Source of the DNA: Streptomyces sp. CC228A
GTDB taxonomy: Bacteria; Actinomycetota; Actinomycetes; Streptomycetales; Streptomycetaceae
Length of the DNA: 64,000 nucleotides
Assembly (NCBI RefSeq): GCF_021390935.1
Contig: NZ_JAJPUI010000003.1
Coordinates: 1 to 64,000, forward strand
Direction of reading: 5' to 3'
In this document: in pieces, positions 27,032 to 36,619 of the stretch
Layout of the letters: every line of letters starts with the position of its first letter
Numbering within the stretch: the first letter of the stretch is position 1
Notes under the pieces: generated by a model
What the model saw: only the letters and a program-made list of their open reading frames with translations
Databases searched by the model: none
What the model was told of the DNA's origin: nothing
Program-made: the position numbers and the translations under genes

Positions 27032-28440
27032 ATGACGGGGGCCGAGACGCCCGCCGACCTCGTGGCGGCCGAGGACGTGCTGCTCTTCGTCAACGCCGCC
27101 ATGACGGCGACCGGCCAGCGCGAGTTCCGGTCCGCCGCCGGCGCGCAGCAGCTGTCCCTCGGCTTCCTCCACGCGTACGTCCGGGTCAACTACCGCCCCC
27201 TGTACGCCGCGTCGCTCGCCCTCGACCTCAACGACCACAACGCCGCCCTCGTGGTGGAGGGCCTGCTGCGCCACCCGCACGACGCCGACGCCGCGCACAA
27301 GCGGCTGGAGGGGCGGCTGATCGCGGCCCGGCTGGCGGCGCTGCCGCCGCAGCGCGTCTACCGGCTGTTCCGCGCGCTGCGCGCCGCGAAGGTCAACAAC
27401 CGCCGGACGCGGGCCATCATGCGGGACTGGCTGGCCGCGCGCCCCGACCTGGGGCACGACGCCGTCAAGTACCGGGCGGGGCTGAAGGAGACCGCGCGCC
27501 ACGCCCATCTGCCGCCGCCCGCGGCCGAGGTGGGCGACTTCCTCTTCGCGCCGCGCCGCCGGGCCCGCTACGAGCACGCGCTGCTCGACGCGCACCGCCG
27601 GGCGCGGTACGACCAGGCGGCGCTGTACGAGCTGCCGTTCACGGTCGCGGAGGGCTTCACCGCCCGCCACAAGGTGCCTCGGGAGGTGTTCCTGGGGCGC
27701 ATCGCCCCCCGGATGACGCACCTGGAGCGGCTGCGTGCCGCGGCCGGGCGCACCGACCTGTCGGCCATGCCGCTGACCAGGCTCGCGCTGTACGTGCTGT
27801 CCCTGCCGTACGGGGAGCGGGCGGCGCGGCGGGGCGAGTTGACCAGTGCGCTGCGGTCCGCAGCGCGGCGCGCCGCGGGGCGCACGCCGGGACGTGGGGG
27901 CGGGTGGCGGCGGTGCTGGACGACAGCTTCTCGTCCTCCGGCTCGGGCGAGAAGCGGCGCCGCCCGCTGGCCGTGGCCCTGGGCTGCCACTTCCTGCTGG
28001 AGGCGCTGGCCGCGCCCGGGGCGTACGCCCCGCGGTGGACCTCGGGCGCCGCCGACGCACTGCTCGTGCGGCCCTGGGGTCCGACGCCGCTCGGCGCGCG
28101 CGTGCTGGACGCGCTGGAGACGGGCCCGGACCGGCTGGTGATCGTCTCCGACGGCTGGGACAACGCGCCGCCGGGCCTGGCCGGCGAGGTGCTGCGGGTG
28201 TGGCGCACGCGGCTGGACCCCGGCCGCCGCACCGGCGTGGTCCACCTGAACCCCGTGTACGACGCGGACGGCTTCGACGTGCGCCGACTGGCCCCAGGAG
28301 TGCCGACGGCCGGGATCCGGGACGCGGAGGACCTGGCGTCGCTGGTGGAGATCGCGCGGTTCGCGGAGGGCCGCACGGGTGCCGCGGAGCTGAAGGCGTA
28401 CCTGGACCGGCGGGTGGCTCTCTTCCTGGGGGACGTGTGA
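27032..28440 (+). pseudogene. TROVE-like/vWA-type protein, one frameshift
   Basis: The first 280 residues (ATG at 27032) are all-helical, with FRALRAAKVNNRRTRAIMRDWL and RLALYVLSLPYGERAAR, and resemble the HEAT-like TROVE fold. After a one-base shift near 27877-27882 the frame continues into a von Willebrand-A-like domain: VLDDSFSSSGSG carries a DxSxS metal site, and RLVIVSDGWDNAPPG a second metal-site strand. Restoring one base gives 469 residues. In Ro60/Rsr proteins this TROVE+vWA order binds structured RNA. The stop codon overlaps the next gene's GTG start. The assignment is by motif and architecture; function is not established. Confidence 0.65.
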
Positions 28441-29639
28441 CGAGAATCGACCTCGCCGGCCTGACGGCGGGCCCCGCGCAGGCGTGGGGCGGCATCCGGC
28501 TGGTGCCGCTGCTGCGTGACCGGCCGGTGGAGGGCCTGCGGCTGCACCGGCGGCTGTACGGGGACCCCGGGGACCCGGACGGCCCCGCGCACGGCGTCGT
28601 CCGCCTCGACGAGCGGCACACCTACGCGTCGTACGTCCCGCACGGCTTCGTCGCCGACTGGTCGGGCGACGGGGGCGGCCGGGGCGCCGCGTACGGCACG
28701 CGGCTCGGCGCGCAGGCGCCCGAGTGCATGCCGGTCCGCCACCACCACCGGCTCGCGAAGCGGGAGCGGGGGGCGGACGGGCCGTCGCGGCGGCTACGCT
28801 TCCTGCCGCTGCACCTCGCCCTGGAGGGGTATCTGGCGCTGCACTTCGGCGGCCCGTCCACGGTGTGGGACGAGTGGTCCCGGCAGGCGGTACGCCGAGG
28901 GTTGTCGCCGCGTGCGGAGGACGCGTACGCCGGCCGGCAGGTGCGGGGCCTCGCGGAGGCGCTGCGGGTGTTCGAGATCCACCCGGGGCAGTGCGGGGTG
29001 ATGGTGTACGCGGCGGACGCCCTGGCCTCGGCCTTCGCGGTGCCCCACCCGGACGACTACCGGGCGCTGCACCCGTCGCTGGTCCTGGACCTGTTCGGGG
29101 AGCTGGTGCACCAGTACGCCCGCTACGGCGCGCCCGTGCCGGACTTCACCGCGCGCATCGACGACGCGCGGGGCACGGTCCGCACGCTGTCCGACCTGCG
29201 CCGGGCGGCGCGGGAGCAGGAGCGGGCGTGGCAGGCGGACCACGGCGCGCTCATGGCCGGCGACCTGCTGGAGACCCCGTACGCCTTCGAGCGGGTGCAG
29301 CGGCTCGGGTCCTTCGCGCTGCACCGCTTCCTGCCGCCGTTCGACCGGAGCCGCCCCGGGCAGCACATCGGCGAGCTGATCACCGACCACAAGGGCCGGA
29401 CGGCGTATCTGAAGACGTTCCGGCTGTCCGAGGGCCAGGTGCGGCGGGGCTACCTGCTGCGGCGGCTCGCGGACTGCGACTGGCACATCGGGCGGACGGC
29501 GGAGGCGCTCGGCACGGACTACCGGGAGGTGGTGGCGCGGATCGAGCGGGCCGGGTTCGGGCCGCTGCTGAACGCGCACGCCGTCGCGCAGCGGACGCGC
29601 GGCACCGCACACGGGGAGCGGGGAGCGCGGGAAGGCTGA
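28437..29639 (+). CDS. ARPP-like protein with C-terminal Fis-type HTH
   Basis: The 400-residue protein starts at a GTG overlapping the upstream stop codon (GTGA), indicating translational coupling. It opens with TRIDLAGLTAGPAQAWGG and has conserved blocks RRLRFLPLHLALEGYLALHF, IHPGQCGVMVYAADALA and SFALHRFLPPF. It ends in a helix-turn-helix, WHIGRTAEALGTDYREV. I recall very similar Streptomyces proteins being annotated as ARPP (ARG and rhodanese-phosphatase-superfamily-associated) domain proteins, but I cannot verify the name here. The biochemical role is unknown. The glnII GlnR box starts one base after the stop. Confidence 0.65.
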   Translation: MTRIDLAGLTAGPAQAWGGIRLVPLLRDRPVEGLRLHRRLYGDPGDPDGPAHGVVRLDERHTYASYVPHGFVADWSGDGGGRGAAYGTRLGAQAPECMPVRHHHRLAKRERGADGPSRRLRFLPLHLALEGYLALHFGGPSTVWDEWSRQAVRRGLSPRAEDAYAGRQVRGLAEALRVFEIHPGQCGVMVYAADALASAFAVPHPDDYRALHPSLVLDLFGELVHQYARYGAPVPDFTARIDDARGTVRTLSDLRRAAREQERAWQADHGALMAGDLLETPYAFERVQRLGSFALHRFLPPFDRSRPGQHIGELITDHKGRTAYLKTFRLSEGQVRRGYLLRRLADCDWHIGRTAEALGTDYREVVARIERAGFGPLLNAHAVAQRTRGTAHGERGAREG

Positions 29640-29677
29640 GTAACACGGGGTTCACACACGGGCAACGGTCGGGTAAT
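29640..29677 (+). promoter_or_regulatory. GlnR box of glnII
   Basis: Four 5-mers with exact 6-bp spacing: GTAAC (29640-29644), TTCAC (29651-29655), GCAAC (29662-29666) and GTAAT (29673-29677). It is less close to consensus than the glnA box but has the same spacing and lies 54-91 bp before glnII. It begins directly after the ARPP-like gene's stop. Confidence 0.7.
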
Positions 29678-29730
29678 CCCCTGTTGCGAGGCTGCGCGGC
29701 ATACCGCTGCACCCGCAAAGGATGAGGCCC

Positions 29731-30762
29731 GTGAGCATCAAGGCTGAGTACATCTGGATCGACGGCACCGAGCCGACCGCCAAGCTCCGTTCGAAGACGA
29801 GGATACTGGCGGCCCCCGTCTCCGACGTCGCCGAGCTGCCGATCTGGGGCTTCGACGGGTCCAGCACGAACCAGGCCGAGGGGCACTCCTCCGACTGCGT
29901 GCTGAAGCCGGTGTTCTCCTGCCCGGACCCGATCCGCGGCGGCGAGCACCTCCTCGTGCTGTGCGAGGTGCTGAACACGGACATGACGCCGCACTCCACC
30001 AACACGCGGGCGCAGCTGGTGGAGGTCGCGGAGAAGTACGCCGCGCAGGAGCCGATCTTCGGCATCGAGCAGGAGTACACGTTCTTCAAGGGCCACCGCC
30101 CGCTCGGCTTCCCCGACGGCGGCTTCCCGGCGCCGCAGGGCGGCTACTACTGCGGTGTCGGCGCGGACGAGATCCACGGCCGGGACATCGTGGAGGCGCA
30201 CCTGGACAACTGCCTCGCGGCGGGCCTGGGCATCTCCGGCATCAACGCCGAGGTCATGCCGGGCCAGTGGGAGTTCCAGGTGGGCCCGCTCGACCCGGTC
30301 ACGGTGGCGGACCAGCTGTGGATCGCCCGCTGGCTGCTGTACCGCACCGCCGAGGACTACGAGGTCTCGGCGACCCTGCACCCGAAGCCGGTGAAGGGCG
30401 ACTGGAACGGCGCGGGCGCGCACACGAACTTCTCCACGAAGGCGATGCGCGAGGGCTATGCCGCGATCATCACCGCGTGCGAGTCGCTCGGTGAGGGCTC
30501 CAAGCCGCTGGACCACGTGAAGAACTACGGTGCGGGCGTCGACGAGCGCCTGACCGGTCTGCACGAGACCGCGCCGTGGGACCAGTACAGCTACGGCGTG
30601 TCGGACCGCGGCGCGTCGGTCCGCATCCCGTGGCAGGTGGAGAAGGACGGCAAGGGCTACATCGAGGACCGCCGCCCGAACGCGAACGTCGACCCGTACG
30701 TGGTGACCCGCCTGCTGGTGGACACCTGCTGCGAGGCGCTGGAGAAGGCCGGCCAGGTCTGA
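29731..30762 (+). CDS. glnII: Glutamine synthetase type II (eukaryotic-like GSII)
   Basis: This is the second glutamine synthetase, in a family shared with eukaryotes and found in Streptomyces, Frankia and rhizobia; it works as a decamer or octamer in the cytoplasm. At 343 residues it has the standard GSII length. Visible motifs are AEYIWIDG at the start, LPIWGFDGSST, FGIEQEYTFF (metal ligands) and the ATP site region GDWNGAGAHTNFST. There is no adenylylation loop, as expected. GTG is chosen because AAAGGATGAG precedes it. GlnR activation is predicted. Confidence 0.97.
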   Translation: MSIKAEYIWIDGTEPTAKLRSKTRILAAPVSDVAELPIWGFDGSSTNQAEGHSSDCVLKPVFSCPDPIRGGEHLLVLCEVLNTDMTPHSTNTRAQLVEVAEKYAAQEPIFGIEQEYTFFKGHRPLGFPDGGFPAPQGGYYCGVGADEIHGRDIVEAHLDNCLAAGLGISGINAEVMPGQWEFQVGPLDPVTVADQLWIARWLLYRTAEDYEVSATLHPKPVKGDWNGAGAHTNFSTKAMREGYAAIITACESLGEGSKPLDHVKNYGAGVDERLTGLHETAPWDQYSYGVSDRGASVRIPWQVEKDGKGYIEDRRPNANVDPYVVTRLLVDTCCEALEKAGQV

Positions 30763-30788
30763 TCCGCGCGCGGGCACGGCCCGCGACG

Positions 30789-30833
30789 CGAGGGGCGCCC
30801 CCGCCGGAGTCTTTCCGGCGGGGGCGCCCCTCG
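30789..30833. terminator. Strong bidirectional terminator after glnII
   Basis: A perfect 20-bp stem with a GTCTT loop (30789-30808 and 30814-30833) sits between glnII and the convergent PepSY gene ending at 30848; it can act for both strands. Confidence 0.85.
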
Positions 30834-30847
30834 TCGTGGCGCGGGTG

Positions 30848-32280
30848 CTACGCGGTGCGGGTCCGGCGGCGCGCCAGCAGCGAGCGGGTGCCGTCGATCG
30901 CGAGGAACGCCAGCAGGCTCAGCCCGAGGAGCGGCACGAACCAGCCCGTCAGGGCGACCAGCGCCGCCAGCGGCAGCAGCATGGTGACCGGCACCTTCCG
31001 CCAGGCCCCGGCCGGGACCGGCTTGCCGGGGCGGCGCAGCCACCACATGCGGTAGCCCCACAGCACGAGCAGGATCAGCGCGAGACCGAGCAGGGCCAGG
31101 GCGAGCTGGTTGGCGAGGCCCAGGTAGGTGCCCATGTGCAAGGCGATGCCGATGCTGGTCAGCTTGGCGAGCAGCGGGTAGTCCGCGTACCGCACGGTGT
31201 CGAGGACGGTGCCGTCCGCCGGGTCGAGGGCGACCGCGTCCAGGTTGACCGGGTACTGCCGGTCGGTCTCCTTGACGGTGTACCCGGTGACGTCGGTGGG
31301 CATGGCGACGGCGATCTCGCCGCTGACGCCCGCCTCGGCGGCCGCCCGGACGGCGCGGTCGATGCCGATGTCCTGTGCGGGTGCGCCGGGGGCCTCGGCG
31401 TGGCCGGAGCCGTGGCCGTCGTGGTCCTCGTGGCCGCCGCCCGCCGTCGCCACGCGGTCCAGGGCGGCGGAGACGGCGGGGTGGCGCCGCCGAGCTGCTC
31501 GCGCAGGGCGCCGATGTTCTCGCCCGCGTACGTGGACCAGGTCAGGCCGGTGGCGGAGAGGCCGAGCAGGCCGGCGGTCGCCCACAGGCCGACGGTGCCG
31601 TGCCAGGACAGGGTGCGGCGCCGGGAGCGCGGGCCGCCCTCCGGCAGGAAGAGGGCCCGCTTGGAGGCGCGCCTGCGGCCGAGCCACAGGGCGAGGCCGC
31701 CGAGCGCCACGACCCCCATCCAGCTGGCGGCCAGTTCGCTGTAGACCCGGCCGGGCTCGCCCAGGTGCAGGTCGCGGTGTAGCTCCGACAGCCAGGTGCG
31801 CAGCGGCAGCGCGCCGGAGCTGCCGTAGCTGGGCAGGGCGCCGCGTATCTGCGCGGTGTACGGGTCGACGAAGACGGCGAGGGAGCGGCCTTCCTCGACG
31901 TCGGGCCCGCTCATGAGCACGCGGGTGGTGGTGCCCTCCTCGTGGGCGGGCCACACGGCGGTCACCGTGTTGTCGGGGTGGGCGCGGCGTGCGGCGTCCA
32001 CCTGCTGGGACAGCGGTACGGCGCGGTCCCCGACGGGCACCTCCAGTTCGTGCCGGTAGACGATCTTCTCGGCCTGGAAGGACAGGGCGTACAGCAGGCC
32101 GCTGGCGGCAGCGACGAGCAGGAAGGGGGCGATGAGGATGCCGGCGTAGAAGTGCATGCGGAGCACCAGGGGGCGCAGCGCGCTCCAGGTGCCGGGGCGT
32201 GCGGGGGCGCCGGTCGTGGCGGGTGCGGCGGTGGCGGGTGCGGCGGTGTTATCCGCCGCCGGTGTGTGCTCGGTGAGCAT
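30848..32280 (-). pseudogene. PepSY-associated membrane protein, one frameshift
   Basis: The start MLTEHTPAADN precedes a first membrane helix (LRMHFYAGILIAPFLLVAAASGLLYAL), a periplasmic PepSY-like region, and the ELHRDLHLGEPGRVYSELAASWMG signature with further helices. The frame breaks near 31477-31484 and resumes with SAALDRVATAGGG..., a His-rich stretch (HEDHDGHGSGH) and three more helices to the stop at 30848. One restored base gives 477 residues. The family (PF03929-like) is often linked to iron or copper uptake; the His-rich loop fits metal binding. It lies 44 bp after the gene at 32324 and is likely co-transcribed with it. Confidence 0.75.
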
Positions 32281-32323
32281 GGTGAGTCCTCGATGCGTGA
32301 TCGCAGGGTGGGGAGCCCCCGGA

Positions 32324-32959
32324 TCAGACGTGCGCTCCGGGGGGTGTGCTGGCGCGGGGTGCGGCGAGGACGGGTGGACCGCGTCGGGTGGCGGCACGGG
32401 CGAGGACGGCCCCGCGCAGCGGCTGGTCGGCGGGGCGGCGGCGGGGCAGCGGCGGGCGCGGCGCGGCCGGGAGGCGTACGGCGGTGAGCGGCGGCCGCAG
32501 CGGGGTGAAGACGGTGCGGGCGAGGCGGAACAGCGCGGCTTCGCCGCGGGCCAGCCACACGCCGCAGACGACGGCGGCGAGCAGGTGGGCGCCGAGCATG
32601 CCGGGGGTGGGCAGCAGCGCTTCGGCCAGACCGGGGGCGGGGCCCGCGGGGACGTGGTGCGCCGCCCCGTGCGCGTGGGCGCCGGCGGTGCGGGCCGGCG
32701 GGTGGAGCTGCGCGGCCGCGAAGACGGCGTGCAGCACCGCCTGCAGGGCGAGCAGTCCTCCGGCGAGGGGGCACGCGCCCCGGCGGCGGCGGCCGGCCGC
32801 CCAGGCGAGCGGGAGGATCAGGACGAAGGCGAGCAGCAGCGCGGAGACGGGCACGTGGTGGTCGGACTGCGCGGCGTGACCGGTCCCTGACAGCACGACG
32901 CACACCGCGGCAAAGAGCGCGGCGCGCAGCGCGCGCAGGGGGGAACGGGACCTGGTCAT
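32324..32959 (-). CDS. Hypothetical membrane protein with His-rich loop
   Basis: The 211-residue protein has four or five hydrophobic segments (for example LRAALFAAVCVVLSG, VSALLLAFVLILPLAW, LLAAVVCGVWLARG) and a loop with AHAHGAAHHV. The C-terminus is basic and Pro/Arg-rich. It is followed by the PepSY gene, also with His-rich loops, suggesting a shared metal-related role. No family recognised. Confidence 0.65.
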   Translation of the reverse strand: MTRSRSPLRALRAALFAAVCVVLSGTGHAAQSDHHVPVSALLLAFVLILPLAWAAGRRRRGACPLAGGLLALQAVLHAVFAAAQLHPPARTAGAHAHGAAHHVPAGPAPGLAEALLPTPGMLGAHLLAAVVCGVWLARGEAALFRLARTVFTPLRPPLTAVRLPAAPRPPLPRRRPADQPLRGAVLARAATRRGPPVLAAPRASTPPGAHV

Positions 32960-33171
32960 GGCCAGAACATGATGCCACTCCCCTGCATACGGACGGCAGG
33001 CGCCTGCGTCTCACCGCACGTCCGGCCTTTTCGCTGCACGTACCCCGGGGAGGCCGGGCCCCGTGCAGCTGCCGCGCCGGGAGGCGGCCGCGGGGCGTTC
33101 CTCTGAGAGCGGACGCGGGCCGTGTGCGGCATGGGTGCGCGACCGGCGCGCGAGGGGGCAGAGTCGGCGGT

Positions 33172-34164
33172 ATGAGACTTCTCGTTCTGGGTGGTACGGA
33201 GTTCGTGGGCCGCGCCGTCGTGGGGGAGGCGCTGGCCCGCGAGGCCGATGTGACGGTGTTCCACCGGGGCGTCCATGCGCCGCCGGAGGGCGTGGCGGCG
33301 CTGCACGGCGACCGGACGGAGGGCGCGGCGGGGCTGGAGGCGCTGCGCGGCGGCTCGTGGGACGTGGTCGTCGACACGTGGTCGTCGGCGCCGTCGGCGG
33401 TGCGGGACGCGGCCCGGCTGCTCGCCGGGCGGGCGGGGCGGTACGTGTACGTGTCGAGCCGCTCGGTGTACGCGTGGCCGGTGGCGGCCGGGCTGGCCGA
33501 GGACGGGCCGCTGGTGGAGGCGTCGGAGGACGACTGGGACGACGTGCCGTACGCGCAGGCGAAGCGCGGCGGCGAACTCGCGGCGCTCGGGGCGTTCGGC
33601 GAGGCCCGCACGCTGCTGGTCAGGGCGGGCCTGGTGCTGGGCCCGTGGGAGAACATCGGGCGGCTGCCGTGGTGGCTGAACCGCGTGGCGCGCGGCGGCC
33701 CGGTCCTCGCGCCGGGCCCGCGCGACCTGCCGCTCCAGTACGTCGACGTGCGGGACCTGGCCGCGTGGGCGCTCGACGCCGCGGAGGCGGGGCTGTCCGG
33801 GCCGTACAACGTCGTGAGCCCGCCGGGCCACACCACCATGGGCGGGCTGCTCGACAGCTGCGTGCGGGCCACGGGGTCGGACGCGGAGCTGCGCTGGACG
33901 GAGCCGCAGCGGATCCTCGACGCCGGGGTCGAGCCGTGGACGGACCTGCCGGTCTGGCTGCCGCCGGGCGAGCTGCACGACGCCATGCACGGCGCGGACG
34001 TGTCGAAGGCGGTCGCGGCGGGCCTGCGCTGCCGCCCGGTCGCCGAGACGGTGGAGGACACCTGGGCGTGGCTGCGGGCGGTCGGCGGCCGGCCGCCGCT
34101 GCGCGCCGACCGCGGCACGGTGGGGCTGAGCCCGGACGTGGAGGCGAAGCTGCTGGCGGCCTGA
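33172..34164 (+). CDS. NAD-dependent epimerase/reductase
   Basis: The 330-residue extended-SDR protein has the N-terminal motif MRLLVLGGTEFVGR (residues 1-14) and the region VYVSSRSVYAW (about residue 100), where the family SSxxVY Tyr lies, with PYAQAKRGGE carrying the Lys (YxxxK-like spacing altered). The C-terminal half resembles reductases annotated as isoflavone reductase/UDP-glucose epimerase-like. The substrate is unknown. The ATG at 33172 is right before the Rossmann strand. Confidence 0.85.
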   Translation: MRLLVLGGTEFVGRAVVGEALAREADVTVFHRGVHAPPEGVAALHGDRTEGAAGLEALRGGSWDVVVDTWSSAPSAVRDAARLLAGRAGRYVYVSSRSVYAWPVAAGLAEDGPLVEASEDDWDDVPYAQAKRGGELAALGAFGEARTLLVRAGLVLGPWENIGRLPWWLNRVARGGPVLAPGPRDLPLQYVDVRDLAAWALDAAEAGLSGPYNVVSPPGHTTMGGLLDSCVRATGSDAELRWTEPQRILDAGVEPWTDLPVWLPPGELHDAMHGADVSKAVAAGLRCRPVAETVEDTWAWLRAVGGRPPLRADRGTVGLSPDVEAKLLAA

Positions 34165-34522
34165 CCCGCCGGGTACGGCCGAGCCGCGCGGTGCCGGGCG
34201 GTGCCGAAGCACCGGGTCCCGCGGAATGTCGCCGGGCACGGCCGGGTCGAGCCCTGCGGGGTGGTGCCGGGTACGGCGCCGCAACGGGCCCCGCGGGACG
34301 CCGCCGGGACGGCACCGGGTCGGGCCGGCGGGGTGCTCCGGGTACGCACCGGCCGGGGCCCCGCGGCCGCGTCCCTGCCGGGCGCGGTCACGGGGCCGTG
34401 CACCTGCCGCGGGGGTTCGCGCCGCGGCTCGGGCCGGTCCCGCCCGTTCCGGGGGACGCTGAACGCCCCACGCGTCGCATCCGTATGGAGAGGAGCTGTT
34501 CCCCCGCAGGGATTGGAGTTCC
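34165..34522. other. Gene-free upstream region of the DUF1996 gene
   Basis: The first 230 bp contain degenerate CCGGGTACGGCnCCG-type repeats. The last 50 bp contain the ribosome site region (GAGAGGAG near 34490) of the secreted-protein gene. No clear promoter hexamers or additional gene are seen. Confidence 0.5.
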
Positions 34523-35983
34523 ATGCGCCGTTCACGAAAACGCTCCACGCTGGCCAACCGCGCCATCGCGGCGTCCGCCGCCCTGGTACTGGGCGGGGGC
34601 GGACTGCTCGCGGCCAATGTCTACGCCTCCGCGGGAGAGGGGTGGTCAGGATGGTCCCGGGAGCAGCAGCCCCAGACGAAGGCGGCCACGTCGGTGAACC
34701 TGTCGACCATCGACTGCCCCGAGGTGGCGAACGGGCTGCCCGAGTCGATCCCCGACCAGGCGCGGGGAGAGGTGGACCTGGAGCTCGCCAGAATCGACAA
34801 CCGGATCACCGACGCGTACCAGCGCCTGGCCCAGTCGCAGCAGCAGATGCGGCAGGACCCGGCGTTCGCGGACAACGTCATCCTCACCCCCCTGAAGGAC
34901 GAGCGGCTGGCGGGCATCAAGCGGATCGCCACCGCGATCGAACGCTTCGGGCAGCGCCCTGACGGGATGGAGTCGCTGGCGTCCTGCACCCTGCGCACCG
35001 CCGCCGGGGGCCAGGACCAGGGCGGCGGCCAAGGGCAGGACGGCGGCCAGGGGCAAGGCGGCCAAGGGCAGGGGCAGGGCCAGGGCCAGGCCGGCAACGG
35101 GCCGGTCGCGTCGGACTTCGTCGACATCCGCACGGTCGCGCCCAACGTCCGCGTGCCGCGCCAGCAGCGCGGCGCCTCCCGGGGCAGCTTCACCACGGAC
35201 TGCGGCCGCAACGAGAACCGGAAGTTCAACTCCGACAACGTCATCGTGGCGCCCGGCGTCAGCAACGGCGCCCACCACATGCACGACTACGTGGGCAACC
35301 AGGCGAACGACGCGTTCGCCGACAACCGCACACTGGCCCGGGGCCGTACGACCTGCCGGAACCAAGGGGACCGCTCCACGTACTACTGGCCGGTGCTCCG
35401 CGTGCAGAACGGCCAGAACGAGGAGGACGCCAACGAGGACGGCGGCGGCAAGGACCAGAACGTCGGACAGATCCAGACCCCGTCGCAGGTGACGCTGGAC
35501 TTCGTCGGCAGCCCGGTGTCGCGGGTGACGGCCATGCCGCGCTTCCTGCGCATCATCACGGGTGACGCCAAGGCGTTCACCAACGGCGACGCGAACGCCA
35601 ACGCCTCGTGGAGCTGCACCGGCTTCGAGAACCGGGTGCAGTTGAAGGACAAGTACCCGCTCTGCCCGCAGGGCAGCAAGGTGGTGCGCACCTTCAAGTT
35701 CCAGAGCTGCTGGGACGGCCGCAACGTCGACAGCGCCAACCACCGCACCCACGTGGCCTTCGCCGACGGGTCGGGGCGCTGCCCGCGCGGCTTCCGCGCC
35801 ATCCCGCAGCTCGTCCAGCGGGTCGTCTACGACGTGCCGCCGCAGGCGAACTTCGCGGTGGACTCGTTCCCCGAGCAGCTGCACAAGCCGATCACCGACC
35901 ACGGGGACTTCATCAACGTCTTCGACAGCCGCCTGATGGCCCGGATGGTCGACTGCATCAACTCCGGTCGGCGCTGCGCCTGA
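34523..35983 (+). CDS. DUF1996 secreted protein
   Basis: This 486-residue protein has an N-terminal signal peptide ([12 protein letters not shown], then [18 protein letters not shown]). A Cys-flanked helical segment follows (CPEVANGL to residue 158), then a Gly/Gln linker of repeated GQGQ units (about residues 165-190) and a DUF1996 domain starting near residue 195 ([13 protein letters not shown]). The domain carries [32 protein letters not shown] and CP-rich loops, as in fungal and actinobacterial DUF1996 proteins; its function is not established. It is predicted extracellular. Confidence 0.9.
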   Translation: MRRSRKRSTLANRAIAASAALVLGGGGLLAANVYASAGEGWSGWSREQQPQTKAATSVNLSTIDCPEVANGLPESIPDQARGEVDLELARIDNRITDAYQRLAQSQQQMRQDPAFADNVILTPLKDERLAGIKRIATAIERFGQRPDGMESLASCTLRTAAGGQDQGGGQGQDGGQGQGGQGQGQGQGQAGNGPVASDFVDIRTVAPNVRVPRQQRGASRGSFTTDCGRNENRKFNSDNVIVAPGVSNGAHHMHDYVGNQANDAFADNRTLARGRTTCRNQGDRSTYYWPVLRVQNGQNEEDANEDGGGKDQNVGQIQTPSQVTLDFVGSPVSRVTAMPRFLRIITGDAKAFTNGDANANASWSCTGFENRVQLKDKYPLCPQGSKVVRTFKFQSCWDGRNVDSANHRTHVAFADGSGRCPRGFRAIPQLVQRVVYDVPPQANFAVDSFPEQLHKPITDHGDFINVFDSRLMARMVDCINSGRRCA

Positions 35984-36062
35984 CCTCCCCGGGGGCCCGC
36001 GCCCCCGGGGCCCCCGTCCCCCGAGATCCCCCCACCCGCTCCCCCCACCTGCGCGGTCGGCT

Positions 36063-36506
36063 CTAGTGGTGACCCGAGTGCTGCTCCCCGGCCTCGACCT
36101 CACCGCCGAGCCGGCCGCGCAGTTCCGTGATCACCGCAGGCTCCGCGACCGCCACCCACTTGCGCCCCACGAGGTAGGAACCCCCGTAGTCCTTGGCGCT
36201 GTTGATCCACTCGCGCTGGCCGCGGTCGGTGGCGAAGGTCGCCAGCACGTACGTGCCGTACGCGGTGGTGCAGTTGGCCTGCCGGAGCTCGTCCGCGTCC
36301 GTCTGGACGCGGGGCTCGCACTCGGCGCGCTCCGCCAGCTCCTCAAGGGTGCCCTCGGCCACGGGCGGGGGGTCGCCGCCGTCCCCGTGCCCGGACCCGT
36401 GGCCGTCCTCCCCCGTGCAGCCCGCCAGGGCCGCCGCTCCCAGCGCCGCCGCGGCCAGGGCGAGCGCAACGTCCTTCGGGATACGGGAGGTTCGCATGGT
36501 ACGCAT
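36063..36506 (-). CDS. Small predicted lipoprotein
   Basis: The 147-residue protein starts MRTMRTSRIPKD, with a hydrophobic segment (ALALAAAALGAAALAGC) ending in the lipobox ALAGC at about residue 30, then a His/Gly/Asp-rich linker (EDGHGSGHGDGGD) and a domain with two Cys. The lipoprotein call rests on the lipobox; the function is unknown. An alternative start (second Met) lies at 36497. The C-terminal HSGHH tail and His-rich linker may bind metal. Confidence 0.7.
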   Translation of the reverse strand: MRTMRTSRIPKDVALALAAAALGAAALAGCTGEDGHGSGHGDGGDPPPVAEGTLEELAERAECEPRVQTDADELRQANCTTAYGTYVLATFATDRGQREWINSAKDYGGSYLVGRKWVAVAEPAVITELRGRLGGEVEAGEQHSGHH

Positions 36507-36619
36507 GAGGCCATAGTGCCGTCCGGGACGGCTGTGCGGGCCCGAACGGGGAGATCCGCGGCGCAAACGACGAGAGGGCCTCGAGGTGACCATCACCATG
36601 ATCGCTCGTTCTGCTGAAC

